Under the pieces are notes generated by a model. The model worked only from the letters and a program-made list of their open reading frames with translations. It was not told where the DNA came from and did no database searches. A DNA stretch of 64,000 nt. It comes from Sodalis sp. dw_96. Lineage in GTDB: Bacteria; Pseudomonadota; Gammaproteobacteria; Enterobacterales; Enterobacteriaceae. Numbering within the stretch: the stretch's first letter is position 1; each line of letters opens with the position of its first letter. The DNA lies in the NCBI RefSeq assembly GCF_018449575.1, contig NZ_JAAVUT010000001.1, forward strand, positions 1 through 64,000, written 5' to 3'. Below are positions 45,333-54,081 of the stretch, piece by piece. The position numbers and the translations under genes are program-made.

Positions 45333-46484
45333 TTAAAAATCGTACCACAGGCGAATCAGGTTCATGCCATAGCTGGAGCCGGTGACAGTGGTGAAGACAT
45401 GCTCATAGTCCGCCCGGAAACCATAATCCAGCTGCGCCGACAGACCCACCCCGTTGTCGTGGCGCTGATAATTGCGGCCACTGACATATTTAAGCCGATC
45501 GCCCATAAAATAGGGTTTTAGCGTTTTAACGTTATAGTGTCCGATAGGGAAAGTATAGCCGAGGAAATATTCCGTTCCGTAAGCATTATCGGCAAAATAA
45601 TCATCGGATTTTTTTATACCGGTGGTCAGGAAATTATGATACCAGCCGCCGCCAACCGCCGCGGTCCAATTTCCCGGCTTCCAGCTCAGCGCGGTGCCGG
45701 TAATATCCTGATGATAATCGGCCGAGCCGTGCGTCGCCGGATCTTTCATTGTCGCCTGGGTGTAGTTATAGGCCAGTCCCCAGGTTAAATCGGGCGTGAA
45801 ATGATAATCCACCCCTGCCGAACCGCCGCCCTTACGCTGATAGCGCAAGCCATTTCCCGGCAGGTAATCGTTATCGGAAAATAAATAGGCCGCATAAAGA
45901 TCGGTATCACCCAGACTTTTTTTGTACTTTAATTGCTTTCGCGCGTGGTAAGAACCGTCATAATCACCGCTGATGCCGTTATTTGGCGCCTGCGCGAGCA
46001 TATCATCGTCCCAGATATCGGTTTTGACACCCACCACGTCGTAATAAACGCTATTTTGCTGGCCGAAGGTGAGCTGGCCGTAGGTCTTGCTTTTGAAACC
46101 GGTATAGAGCTGGCGCCGCACGGTATCGGTGGCACCTTTGGCGTAATGATCCTTCCAGGCGAATATGGCCGGAATGTTAACGCCCAATTCGTAATAGCTG
46201 ATCCAACTGATATCATCAAACAGATAGTAATTGGCCGAGAAGCGGAAACGACTGGCACTATCAAAGCCATTTCTTTTGAAAGACCCCTTATCGACGCTGG
46301 TGGTTTCGCTATTGAACTGCGGACGAATACTGCCTCCCACCTGGAAATTCAGGCGGCTCAGAGGGTCGCCGGCCTGGGGGTCTTGCTTGAGTAGGGTAAT
46401 TTCCGCCTGGGCGGCAAAGCTCGCGCAACCAAATAATACGCTCGCGACAACCCCTAGTGCGAGAGGCTTTAATGACATCGCCAT
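45333..46484 (-). CDS. outer-membrane general-type porin
   Basis: A 383-residue beta-barrel protein. The signal peptide (PLALGVVASVLFGCASFAAQA) is cut near residue 28. The mature part shows amphipathic strands with tyrosine girdles (FRFSANYYLFDDISW, LKYKKSLGDTDLYAAYLFSDND) and ends with the terminal Phe (LIRLWYDF). It resembles Gram-negative porins of the OmpC/Porin_4 type rather than OprB. It is divergent from the UbiD/UbiX operon and would admit the aromatic acid, which is inference. Confidence 0.8.
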   Translation of the reverse strand: MAMSLKPLALGVVASVLFGCASFAAQAEITLLKQDPQAGDPLSRLNFQVGGSIRPQFNSETTSVDKGSFKRNGFDSASRFRFSANYYLFDDISWISYYELGVNIPAIFAWKDHYAKGATDTVRRQLYTGFKSKTYGQLTFGQQNSVYYDVVGVKTDIWDDDMLAQAPNNGISGDYDGSYHARKQLKYKKSLGDTDLYAAYLFSDNDYLPGNGLRYQRKGGGSAGVDYHFTPDLTWGLAYNYTQATMKDPATHGSADYHQDITGTALSWKPGNWTAAVGGGWYHNFLTTGIKKSDDYFADNAYGTEYFLGYTFPIGHYNVKTLKPYFMGDRLKYVSGRNYQRHDNGVGLSAQLDYGFRADYEHVFTTVTGSSYGMNLIRLWYDF

Positions 46485-46995
46485 GAGTTACTCCAGTATC
46501 AAAAAATATATTAAGACAGGGCAGGTATAAAACCGCGTTTGGGCTGGATATAAGGCAATACTTCACCGAGAGATTGAGCAATTAATGCTATCGATAAAAT
46601 AATGCAAAATAAAAAGGCCTTGAAAAAAACAGAGTGTTTATGAACTTTTTTCGGTCGATTTTCAACTCTAATTTATATTATTCATGCCTGCCTAATTCCA
46701 ATTTTAGCGACAAAGCCGCACCACAGGCCGATTTGTGTCGGCAAAATTCATCGGCGAATATCCATTGGCATCCATAAGTACTACCTTATGGGTTAATTAT
46801 ATATTGCTTATGGTTTGTGCATTAACTGGAGTTCCTATTAGCGAAAGGATAATTAATTTTATTTTCTTCGCGTTTTATAAAAGCGGGCTTATTTGTCTTT
46901 TTTGAGAGAAAAGGTATGATTTATTCCCGTCCGGTAAGATTGAATAATCGGCAACCCTTTATTTTACATAACGCCAACATCAGGGAGATATTTAT
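46485..46995. promoter_or_regulatory. divergent promoter gap of porin and decarboxylase operon
   Basis: 511 AT-rich bases. The only ordered element is the CCATAAG/CTTATGG operator at 46772-46813. AGGGAGAT before 46996 is the ribosome site of the ubiD-type gene. No ORF is supported. Confidence 0.5.
46772..46813. promoter_or_regulatory. predicted LysR binding site
   Basis: CCATAAG (46772-46778) and CTTATGG (46785-46791) form a perfect 7-6-7 inverted repeat, and another CTTATGG starts at 46807, 22 bp (two helical turns) after the second arm. A strong palindromic site with a spaced half-site is the usual LTTR layout. Confidence 0.5.
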
Positions 46996-48501
46996 ATGTC
47001 AAAACCCACTCGTCCCGCCGTGCAAAGCGGTCCGGCCACCTTTGATTTACGAGGCTGCCTGGAATATCTGAAAACCTTCGATGACGAATATATTGAAACC
47101 GACGAAATAGTGGACCCCATAGCCGAGCTTTCCGGCGTGTATCGTTATGTGGGGGCGCACGGTACCGTGATGCGTCCTACCCGCATCGGTCCGGCCATGA
47201 TGTTTAACAAAGTGAAAGGCTATGACGACGTGCGCGTCATCATCGGGCTTTTGGCTTCCCGTCAGCGGGTGGCCCGCCTGCTGGGTACCACGCCGCAGAA
47301 GCTGGGTTTTTTGCTTAAGGATGCCGTCTCCACCCCGGTGGCGCCGGTAGTGGTCCCACGTGAGCAGGCGCTATGCCAGGAAGTGGTGCATCTGGCGAGC
47401 GAAGCGGATTTCGATATCCTCAAACTGCTGCCGGCCCCGACCAATACGGAGGAGGATGCCGGTCCGTACTTCACCATGGGCCTGTGCTACGCCGCCGATC
47501 CGGAAACCGGTGAGCACGACATTACCATCCATCGGCTGTGCGTGCAGAGCAAAGACGAAATCTCCATGTATTTTGTGCCGGGACGGCATCTGGATGCGTT
47601 TCGCATGAAGGCCGAAGCGGCGGGCAAACCCCTGCCGATTTCCATTAGCATCGGCGTGGATCCGGCCATCGAGATTGGCGCCTGCTTTGAGCCGCCCACC
47701 ACGCCGCTGGGTTATGACGAACTGTCGGTGGCCGGCAGCCTGCGTAAAAAAGCGGTGGAACTGGTGGAGTGCGTCTCGGTAAAAGCCCGGGCCATTGCCC
47801 ATGCGGAAATCGTGATAGAAGGCGAACTGTTGCCTAACGTCCGGGTACGGGAAGATCAGAACACCAATACCGGCAAAGCGATGCCTGAGTTCCCGGGCTA
47901 TACCGGCGATGCCAAAGCGGCGATCCCGGTGATCAAGGTTAAAGCCATCACCCACCGCCGGCACCCGATTTTGCAGACCTGCATCGGACCGAGCGATGAG
48001 CATACCAACATGGCCGGGATCCCCACCGAAGCGAGCATCCTGCAAATGGTCGAACGGGCGCTGCCGGGTTTTGTCCTGAATGTGCATTGCCCGTCCGCCG
48101 GGACCGGTAAATACCTGACCGTTATCCAAATCAAGAAGCGCTCTTTGAACGATGAGGGACGCCAGCGCCAGGCGGCATTACTGGCCTTCTCGGCATTCTC
48201 CGAGCTTAAACACGTGATCCTGGTGGATGAAGATGTCGATATCTTCGATATGGACGATGTGCTGTGGGCGATGACCACGCGCTACCAAGGGGATGTCAGC
48301 ACGGTGTTTATTCCCGGCGTGCGTTGCCATCCGCTGGACCCGTCTTCCGACCCGCGTTTCAGTCCGTCCATTCTCGATCACGGCATTGCCTGCAAGACCA
48401 TTTTTGACTGCACGGTGCCGTTTGCCCTGAAGGAAAACTTCCAGCGTTCGAAGTTCAAAGAAGTGGATGTGAAACGCTTTTTGCCTGACTTTCGCCCGTA
48501 A
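46996..48501 (+). CDS. UbiD-family hydroxybenzoate/gallate decarboxylase (LpdC/AroY-like)
   Basis: A 501-residue prenyl-FMN decarboxylase. VDPIAELSGVYRYVGAHGTV, GPAMMFNKVKGY, APTNTEEDAGPY, FEPPTTPLGYDEL and GKAMPEFPGYTGDA correspond segment by segment to the gallate decarboxylase LpdC of Lactobacillus plantarum as I recall it, and to the AroY/KpdC group. It should remove the carboxyl group of a hydroxylated benzoate (gallate, protocatechuate or 4-hydroxybenzoate). The cofactor comes from the UbiX-type product of the next gene, 14 bp downstream. The small D subunit gene often found with this pair is absent between them. Confidence 0.88.
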   Translation: MSKPTRPAVQSGPATFDLRGCLEYLKTFDDEYIETDEIVDPIAELSGVYRYVGAHGTVMRPTRIGPAMMFNKVKGYDDVRVIIGLLASRQRVARLLGTTPQKLGFLLKDAVSTPVAPVVVPREQALCQEVVHLASEADFDILKLLPAPTNTEEDAGPYFTMGLCYAADPETGEHDITIHRLCVQSKDEISMYFVPGRHLDAFRMKAEAAGKPLPISISIGVDPAIEIGACFEPPTTPLGYDELSVAGSLRKKAVELVECVSVKARAIAHAEIVIEGELLPNVRVREDQNTNTGKAMPEFPGYTGDAKAAIPVIKVKAITHRRHPILQTCIGPSDEHTNMAGIPTEASILQMVERALPGFVLNVHCPSAGTGKYLTVIQIKKRSLNDEGRQRQAALLAFSAFSELKHVILVDEDVDIFDMDDVLWAMTTRYQGDVSTVFIPGVRCHPLDPSSDPRFSPSILDHGIACKTIFDCTVPFALKENFQRSKFKEVDVKRFLPDFRP

Positions 48502-48515
48502 CGGAGGGACATCCC

Positions 48516-49109
48516 ATGCCAAACAAGAAGCTGGTGATTGGTATCAGCGGCGCCAGCGGTTTCCTCTATGGCATCAAAGCACTGGAGTTGGCACGCGAGC
48601 TGGGGGTGGAAACCCACTTGGTGATGTCCCGCGCCGCCGGCCTGACGCAACGGCATGAAACCGAGCTCACCCGACAGGACGTGGAAAAGCTGGCTGATGT
48701 GGTGTATCCCATCGACGCCATGGGGGCGTCGATCTCCAGCGGTTCGTTCAGGACCATGGGGATGCTGATTGCCCCCTGTTCGATGCACTCACTGGCGGCG
48801 ATAGCCAACGGTATCAGCGATAACCTGCTGACCCGGGCGGCGGACGTGGTGCTGAAAGAGCGGCGGCGACTGGTATTGATGGTGCGTGAAACGCCGTTGC
48901 ACCTGATTCATCTACGCAATATGCAGCAGGTTACCGAATGCGGGGGCATTGTGTTCCCGCCGGTGCCCGCCCTGTACGCCGGGCCGGTCTCGGTGGATGA
49001 GATAGTCACCCACAGCGTGGCCCGCGCGCTGGACCTGTTTGAACTTCACTATAAAAAACTGCCCCGCTGGGGCGGTCTCCCCGAGGGGATACAAGGAAAA
49101 ACCTCATGA
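48516..49109 (+). CDS. UbiX-family flavin prenyltransferase
   Basis: A 197-residue cytoplasmic enzyme that attaches a dimethylallyl group to FMN and supplies prenyl-FMN to the decarboxylase. GISGASGFLYGIKALELA is the FMN-phosphate loop, SSGSFRTMGMLIAPCSMHSLAAIANG and NLLTRAADVVLKERRRLVLMVRETPLHLIHLRNM give the rest of the active site. RBS CGGAGGGA precedes the ATG. It overlaps the DUF554 gene by 4 bp (ATGA). Confidence 0.9.
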   Translation: MPNKKLVIGISGASGFLYGIKALELARELGVETHLVMSRAAGLTQRHETELTRQDVEKLADVVYPIDAMGASISSGSFRTMGMLIAPCSMHSLAAIANGISDNLLTRAADVVLKERRRLVLMVRETPLHLIHLRNMQQVTECGGIVFPPVPALYAGPVSVDEIVTHSVARALDLFELHYKKLPRWGGLPEGIQGKTS

Positions 49110-49822
49110 TCATCGGTCCTTATATAAATGCCGGCAGCGTATTGATCGGCGCCGTGGTGGGGGCGGTGTTCGCCAGGCGAATACCCGAGCGGCTCCGGCT
49201 GGCGATGCCGCTGACGTTCGGCGTGGCCTCCATGTGCATGGGCGTCATTTTAATTGATAAATCCCAGCATATGCCGGTCATGGTGCTGTCGGCCATTCTG
49301 GGTTCCCTGATAGGGGAACTGATCTACCTGGAGCGGGGCATAAGCCTGTGCGGCGATAAAATACGCGGCCTGGTGGAGAAAGTGCTGCCGGCTCCGGAAG
49401 GCGAACTGTCCAAACAGGCTTTCCTGGAAAAGTTTGTGGCCATTCTGGTGCTGTTTTGCGCCAGCGGCACCGGTATTTTTGGCGCCATGCACGAAGGCAT
49501 GACCGGCGATGCCACGGTGCTTATCGCAAAATCGTTTTTAGATCTGTTCACCGCCGCGATATTCGCCACCAGCCTCGGCTTTTCGGTGGCGATGATCGCC
49601 GTTCCGCAGTTGGTCATTCTGCTGGCCCTGGCTTTTGGGGCGACCTACATCCTGCCGTTGACCACGCCGGGCATGCAGGCGGATTTTTCCGCCGTCGGCG
49701 GACTGCTGATGCTCGCCACCGGTTTGCGCATTTGCGGCATCAAGGTTTTTCCGGTCGCCAACATGCTGCCGGCCATCGTCATCGCCATGCCGATCTCCGC
49801 ACTTTGGACCCACTTCTTTTAG
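49106..49822 (+). CDS. DUF554 family membrane protein
   Basis: A 238-residue inner-membrane protein with six or seven predicted helices. It starts INAGSVLIGAVVGAVFARRIPERL and contains CASGTGIFGAMHEGMTGD, as in YdfK/YqgA-type DUF554 proteins, whose function is unknown. Its coupling to the UbiX gene (4-bp overlap) suggests a role in uptake or export linked to phenolic decarboxylation, for example release of the phenol product. Confidence 0.82.
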   Translation: MIIGPYINAGSVLIGAVVGAVFARRIPERLRLAMPLTFGVASMCMGVILIDKSQHMPVMVLSAILGSLIGELIYLERGISLCGDKIRGLVEKVLPAPEGELSKQAFLEKFVAILVLFCASGTGIFGAMHEGMTGDATVLIAKSFLDLFTAAIFATSLGFSVAMIAVPQLVILLALAFGATYILPLTTPGMQADFSAVGGLLMLATGLRICGIKVFPVANMLPAIVIAMPISALWTHFF

Positions 49823-49862
49823 TTAAAGGACGCTTGCACAGCAAGTAATTGGAGCAGTACCC

Positions 49863-51416
49863 ATGAAGATGCAACAACATCGGACCCTGTTAGCGGGAGC
49901 TGTCCTGCTGACCCTGCCGATTCTCAGTAACGCCGAACCTGTATCCCAGGCACCCGCCGACACCATCGCGGTCACCTCCTACGCCGATGACGGCAGCCAG
50001 GGCACGCTGCGCTGGGCGATTGAAAAAAACAACCAGGCGCCGGGCCATTACCGCATAGAACTGAGCGCTATCGGCAAAGGCCCCTTTATTATCCAGCCCA
50101 CCCACGAACTGCCGCCGATCTTGGGACCGGTGGTGATGGAAAACCGGGACTGGGCGCGTAACGGCACCTATGTCACCATCGACGGGTCCGGATACGTGAC
50201 CGGCAGCGGCCCGCAGGCCTGTCCCGGCGCGGTGCCGGGGCAATACGGCGCCAATGTGCGTACCACCACCAAGCCCGGCCTTATCCTGCGCGATACCCAC
50301 GGCGTGGAGATCCGCGGGCTGGAGGTGAGCAATTTTTGTATCGGTATCCTGATAAACCGCGTTAGCGACAGCACCATCGAGGACAGCCGCATTGTCGGCA
50401 ATAAAGGCGGCGCGGGCATTATGATGACCGGCGACGACGGGCAGGGCAATTCCACCGATACCACCCGGCGCAACAAGATCGTGCGCAACACCTTTATCAA
50501 TAACGGTGATGCCATGGAAGCCACCCGCGGCTCGTCGTTTAACCTGATTGCGGATAACTTTATTACGACCGATCACCAGAAGAACCAGGAGCCTTCACAG
50601 GGGCTGGAAATTCTTTGGGGGAACGATAACGAGATCATACGCAATCATTTTGAAAATTATTCCGACGGCGTGCAGCTTAACTGGGGCAATCGCAACTATA
50701 TTGCCGCCAATACCTTTACCGGCCTCTCCTCCGGCGTGACGCTGAGCGGAACCGGCAATATCGTCGACGGCAATACCATGACCGGCAACCGGGTAGCGAT
50801 TTCGGTGCGTCCGCAGGGGCTGCCGGGTAGCGATGGTAAACCCGGCATCAATCGTATCGCCGGGCCGGCGGTCAACCGCATCACCGGAAATATCATGTAT
50901 GGCAACGGCGTCAAGTTCGATCGATGCTTTGCCGGCGGCAGCTGTTTGCCTCAGATGGCGGGCGCCATTGTCTTTAACGTGCCGGGGCTGGAACATGGTC
51001 GATTTATCGGCAATCGCGGCGGCGGCATTGACAATGATGCCGCTAAACTGGAAAAGATCTGCGCCCTTGACGGCCAGGTGGACGGCTGTGAATCAACGCC
51101 GAATTATGATCAGCAAGCGCCGCGGCTTACCGCCGTACAGCCGGGCGCCGGCAAAGGCCGCGCGGTATTTGGGCAGGTCACCGGCCAGCCGAATACCCTG
51201 TATCGCGTGGAGATATTCTCTAACAGCGATCCCTGGGGCACGGAAGCCGAACATTATCTGGGCTTTGTGATGGTACCGGTGAATGCCGCCGGCAAAGGTA
51301 ACTTTGTTTATTCCGTTGACCCTTTCAGTGCGGTCCAGGCGGCCGATTATACCGCGACGGCGACCACCGCCGACGGTGCCACCTCGCCGTTAAGTCGTCC
51401 GCTGATGTCAAAATGA
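49863..51416 (+). CDS. secreted right-handed parallel beta-helix protein
   Basis: A 517-residue exported protein. The signal peptide ends near residue 24 (LLAGAVLLTLPILSNA). A TLRWAIEKNN segment caps the helix, followed by many NosD-like coils from about 100 to 330 (GVEIRGLEVSNFCIGILINRVS, STIEDSRIVGNKGGAGIMM, NEIIRNHFENYSDGVQL). A C-terminal beta-sandwich-like part follows. Such folds occur in polysaccharide lyases and hydrolases, but no catalytic residues could be assigned. It ends the UbiD operon, 41 bp after DUF554, so it may act on a plant polymer that carries phenolic esters. Confidence 0.7.
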   Translation: MKMQQHRTLLAGAVLLTLPILSNAEPVSQAPADTIAVTSYADDGSQGTLRWAIEKNNQAPGHYRIELSAIGKGPFIIQPTHELPPILGPVVMENRDWARNGTYVTIDGSGYVTGSGPQACPGAVPGQYGANVRTTTKPGLILRDTHGVEIRGLEVSNFCIGILINRVSDSTIEDSRIVGNKGGAGIMMTGDDGQGNSTDTTRRNKIVRNTFINNGDAMEATRGSSFNLIADNFITTDHQKNQEPSQGLEILWGNDNEIIRNHFENYSDGVQLNWGNRNYIAANTFTGLSSGVTLSGTGNIVDGNTMTGNRVAISVRPQGLPGSDGKPGINRIAGPAVNRITGNIMYGNGVKFDRCFAGGSCLPQMAGAIVFNVPGLEHGRFIGNRGGGIDNDAAKLEKICALDGQVDGCESTPNYDQQAPRLTAVQPGAGKGRAVFGQVTGQPNTLYRVEIFSNSDPWGTEAEHYLGFVMVPVNAAGKGNFVYSVDPFSAVQAADYTATATTADGATSPLSRPLMSK

Positions 51417-51436
51417 GGCGGCCTTAACTGTCTCGA

Positions 51437-51470
51437 CGCCGGGTCGCAACGCCCGGCGATTTTCCCCTTC
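51437..51470 (+). terminator. terminator of the decarboxylase operon
   Basis: CGCCGGG and CCCGGCG form a 7-bp stem with an 8-base loop, followed by ATTTTCCCCTT, 20 bp after the stop codon of the beta-helix gene. Confidence 0.6.
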
Positions 51471-51591
51471 GGGCTTCCGTCCCAAGCTTCCATCCTAAGA
51501 TAGTAAGCCACAGGCGATGGGCCCGATATTTTAGATCTCCGTTCACCTAGCCCCCCACCCGCACGGCGTTTTCTGCATTCACCTCGCGCGG

Positions 51592-53193
51592 TTAATAGAC
51601 CAGCGCCTGACCGTCTTTGCGGCTTTCGGTGGCGGCGATGTAGACGCCACGCGGATCGCGGAGGATGGCCTGTGCCCCGCCGAAGCTGTGGATCTGCATG
51701 GGATCTTCCACGCTGATGTGATGTCCCATGGCGCGCAGGGCGGCCAGGGTATTGCGATCCAGCGAGGGTTCCACCATCACCTCGCGCCCTTGCACCACTC
51801 GCCAGCGCGGCGCATCAATGGCCGCCTGCGGATTTTGCCGGTGCCGCATGATGCGCAGCGCCAGCTGAACATGCCCTTGCGCCTGCATTGATCCGCCCAT
51901 GACGCCGAACGACATCAGGGGCTGTCCGTCTCCATCCAGGGCAAAGGCCGGAATGATGGTATGGAAGGTCCGTTTATTGCCGGCGAGACAATTGGGATGA
52001 CCCGGCTTCAGGACAAAACTGGCGCCGCGGTTTTGCAGGCTGATGCCGGTATCCGGCACCACCACCCCTGAACCGAAGCCCATATAGTTGGATTGGATAA
52101 AGGACACCATCATGCCGCCGGCATCGGCGGTGGTCAGATAGACCGTGCCGCTTTGCCGCGGCGCGCCGTAGGCGAAATCCCCGGCCTTGTCCGGATCAAT
52201 CAACGCGGCGCGCTGTTTCAGGTATTCATCGCTCAGCAGATGTTTCCCTTCGAATTCCATATGGGCGCTATCGGCCACGTAGCGCTCCAGATCGGCTAAG
52301 GCCAGCTTCATCGCTTCAATGGACAGATGCAGCGATTCCACCGAGTCGGGGTGATAACGGCCTATATCCCACTGTTCCAGGATACCTAAGGCAATCAGCG
52401 TGGCGATGCCCTGGCCGTTCGGCGGTAATTCATGTACCGAGCCGCCGGCGAACGGCCGGGACAGCAGCTCGACCCATTCCGGCCGGTGATTGCGCAAATC
52501 TTCCAGCGACAGGGCGGCGTGATGCCGGCGGGCGAAGGCGGCGATTTTTTCCGCCAGTTCACCGCGATAGAATGCTTCACCGCCGGTTTGCGCAATGCGC
52601 TCCAGCGTTACTGCCTGGGCCGGATTGCGAAAGATGTCGCCGATGCCCGGGGCGTGGCCTTCGGGAGCGAAGCACTCCATAAACCCCGGCTGGCCGCCGA
52701 GCCTCGCGACGCCGGCCCGCCATAAGCGACCGATCAAGGGCGACACCGGGAAGCCGTCGCGGGCGTAGTCAATGGCCGGTTGCGCCAGCGTCGTCAACGG
52801 CAGGGAGCCGAAACGACGGGCCAGTTCCACCCAGCCGGATACCGCGCCGGGCACCGTTACCGCATCCCAGCCCAACTCCGGCATCGCTGATAAATGGGCA
52901 TAATCTTCATATTTCCAGGCGGCGGGGGAGCGGCCGGACGCATTCAGTCCATGCAGCCGCTTGCCGTCCCAGACGATGGCGAACGCATCGCTGCCGATAC
53001 CGCAGCCCGTGGGTTCCACCACCGTCAACGCCATGGCGGCGGCCACAGCGGCATCCACGGCGTTGCCTCCCTGCAGCAGCATGCGCAAACCCGCCTGGGC
53101 CGCCAGGGGTTGGGAGGCGCAAACGGCATTGCGGCCCATCATCGCCGGTCGCAGGGAAGGGTAGGCAACCTCGAAATCCAGTTTTAGCGTCAT
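51592..53193 (-). CDS. gamma-glutamyltransferase family protein, probably cytoplasmic
   Basis: A 533-residue Ntn-hydrolase of the GGT superfamily. The nucleophile is expected at T350 in QSGTVYLTTAD, where classical enzymes have QTTHYSV. NAVDAAVAAAMALTVVEPTGCGIG near the start and MGGSMQAQGHVQ near the end (substrate-binding glycines) are typical. No signal peptide is present, unlike E. coli GGT, which resembles YwrD-type members. It is the last gene of a peptide ABC operon, so it probably cleaves imported gamma-glutamyl peptides inside the cell. ATG 53193 has GGAG six bases upstream; an ATG at 53205 overlaps the permease stop. Confidence 0.85.
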   Translation of the reverse strand: MTLKLDFEVAYPSLRPAMMGRNAVCASQPLAAQAGLRMLLQGGNAVDAAVAAAMALTVVEPTGCGIGSDAFAIVWDGKRLHGLNASGRSPAAWKYEDYAHLSAMPELGWDAVTVPGAVSGWVELARRFGSLPLTTLAQPAIDYARDGFPVSPLIGRLWRAGVARLGGQPGFMECFAPEGHAPGIGDIFRNPAQAVTLERIAQTGGEAFYRGELAEKIAAFARRHHAALSLEDLRNHRPEWVELLSRPFAGGSVHELPPNGQGIATLIALGILEQWDIGRYHPDSVESLHLSIEAMKLALADLERYVADSAHMEFEGKHLLSDEYLKQRAALIDPDKAGDFAYGAPRQSGTVYLTTADAGGMMVSFIQSNYMGFGSGVVVPDTGISLQNRGASFVLKPGHPNCLAGNKRTFHTIIPAFALDGDGQPLMSFGVMGGSMQAQGHVQLALRIMRHRQNPQAAIDAPRWRVVQGREVMVEPSLDRNTLAALRAMGHHISVEDPMQIHSFGGAQAILRDPRGVYIAATESRKDGQALVY

Positions 53194-53204
53194 CGTCAAC
53201 TCCA

Positions 53205-54080
53205 TTAATTGTCGCGGGGATCCAGCGCATCGCGCAGCCCGTCTCCCAGCAGATTGAATCCCTGAACGGTAATAAAGATCGCCAATCCGGGGAAAATCGA
53301 CATCCAGGGGGATTGTTCGAGATAATTTTTCGCGGTATTCAGCATGGCGCCCCAGGACGGCGAGGGCGGCTGTTGACCGAGTCCCAGGAACGACAGGCTG
53401 GCTTCGGTAATGATGGCCGAGGCGATGGCCAGCGTCCCCTGCACCATAATGGGCGAGAGCACATTGGGCAGGACATAGCGCAACACTATCCAGCGGTCCG
53501 GCAGGCCGATGGCCCTGGCGCCTTCGATATAATCCTCATTACGGATACTCATCACCTGACCACGGGTCAGGCGGGCAAAAATCGGCATGGCCGACAGGCC
53601 GATGGCGATCATGGCGTTAAACAGGCTTGGGCCGAGAAACGCCCCCAGCGCAATGGCCAAAATCAAAAACGGGCAGGAAAGCAGCGCTTCGATAAAGCGT
53701 GAAATAATGCCATCCCAGATACCCTGCCAGTAACCGGCCACCAGTCCCAACGGCACGCCGATAAAAATGGCGATAATGACGGAAATACAGCCGGCGGTCA
53801 GCGAGGTACGGGCGCCCCAGATAAGCCGGGAGAGAATATCGCGGCCCAGCTCGTCGGTCCCAAGCCAGTAAAGCGCCGACGGGGGCTTGCGTACCGCCAG
53901 GAAATTGGCCTTGATGGGGTCGAAGGGGGATAGCCAGGGCGCCAGCAGGGCAATCAGCACAAATAGCAGCACAAGGGCCGCCCCGATCACGGCGCTTTTA
54001 TTGGCGATGAACTTTTTCATGGCGCGGCTGCCCGCCCTGGGTAATGTCCGCGGGACAGCGCCGGTGAGCAACTGTGACAT
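53205..54080 (-). CDS. peptide ABC transporter permease (DppC type)
   Basis: A 291-residue inner-membrane permease. After a basic tail, the first helix is KSAVIGAALVLLFVLIALLAPWLSPFDP (abridged), then YWLGTDELGRDILSRLIWGAR, a hallmark of DppC/OppC. The coupling loop includes EDYIEGARAIGLPDRWIVLRYVLPN. It ends FNLLGDGLRDALDPRDN, as in most members. GAGGAGAA precedes the ATG. Forms the pore with the DppB-type product. Confidence 0.92.
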   Translation of the reverse strand: MSQLLTGAVPRTLPRAGSRAMKKFIANKSAVIGAALVLLFVLIALLAPWLSPFDPIKANFLAVRKPPSALYWLGTDELGRDILSRLIWGARTSLTAGCISVIIAIFIGVPLGLVAGYWQGIWDGIISRFIEALLSCPFLILAIALGAFLGPSLFNAMIAIGLSAMPIFARLTRGQVMSIRNEDYIEGARAIGLPDRWIVLRYVLPNVLSPIMVQGTLAIASAIITEASLSFLGLGQQPPSPSWGAMLNTAKNYLEQSPWMSIFPGLAIFITVQGFNLLGDGLRDALDPRDN

Positions 54081-54081
54081 G

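Noticed and set aside
47371-48129. 252-codon leftward frame opposite the UbiD-type gene
   Set aside because: Antisense shadow of a gene with clear family signatures.
49890-50576. 228-codon leftward frame opposite the beta-helix gene
   Set aside because: Antisense shadow; the sense strand has a signal peptide and regular coil repeats.
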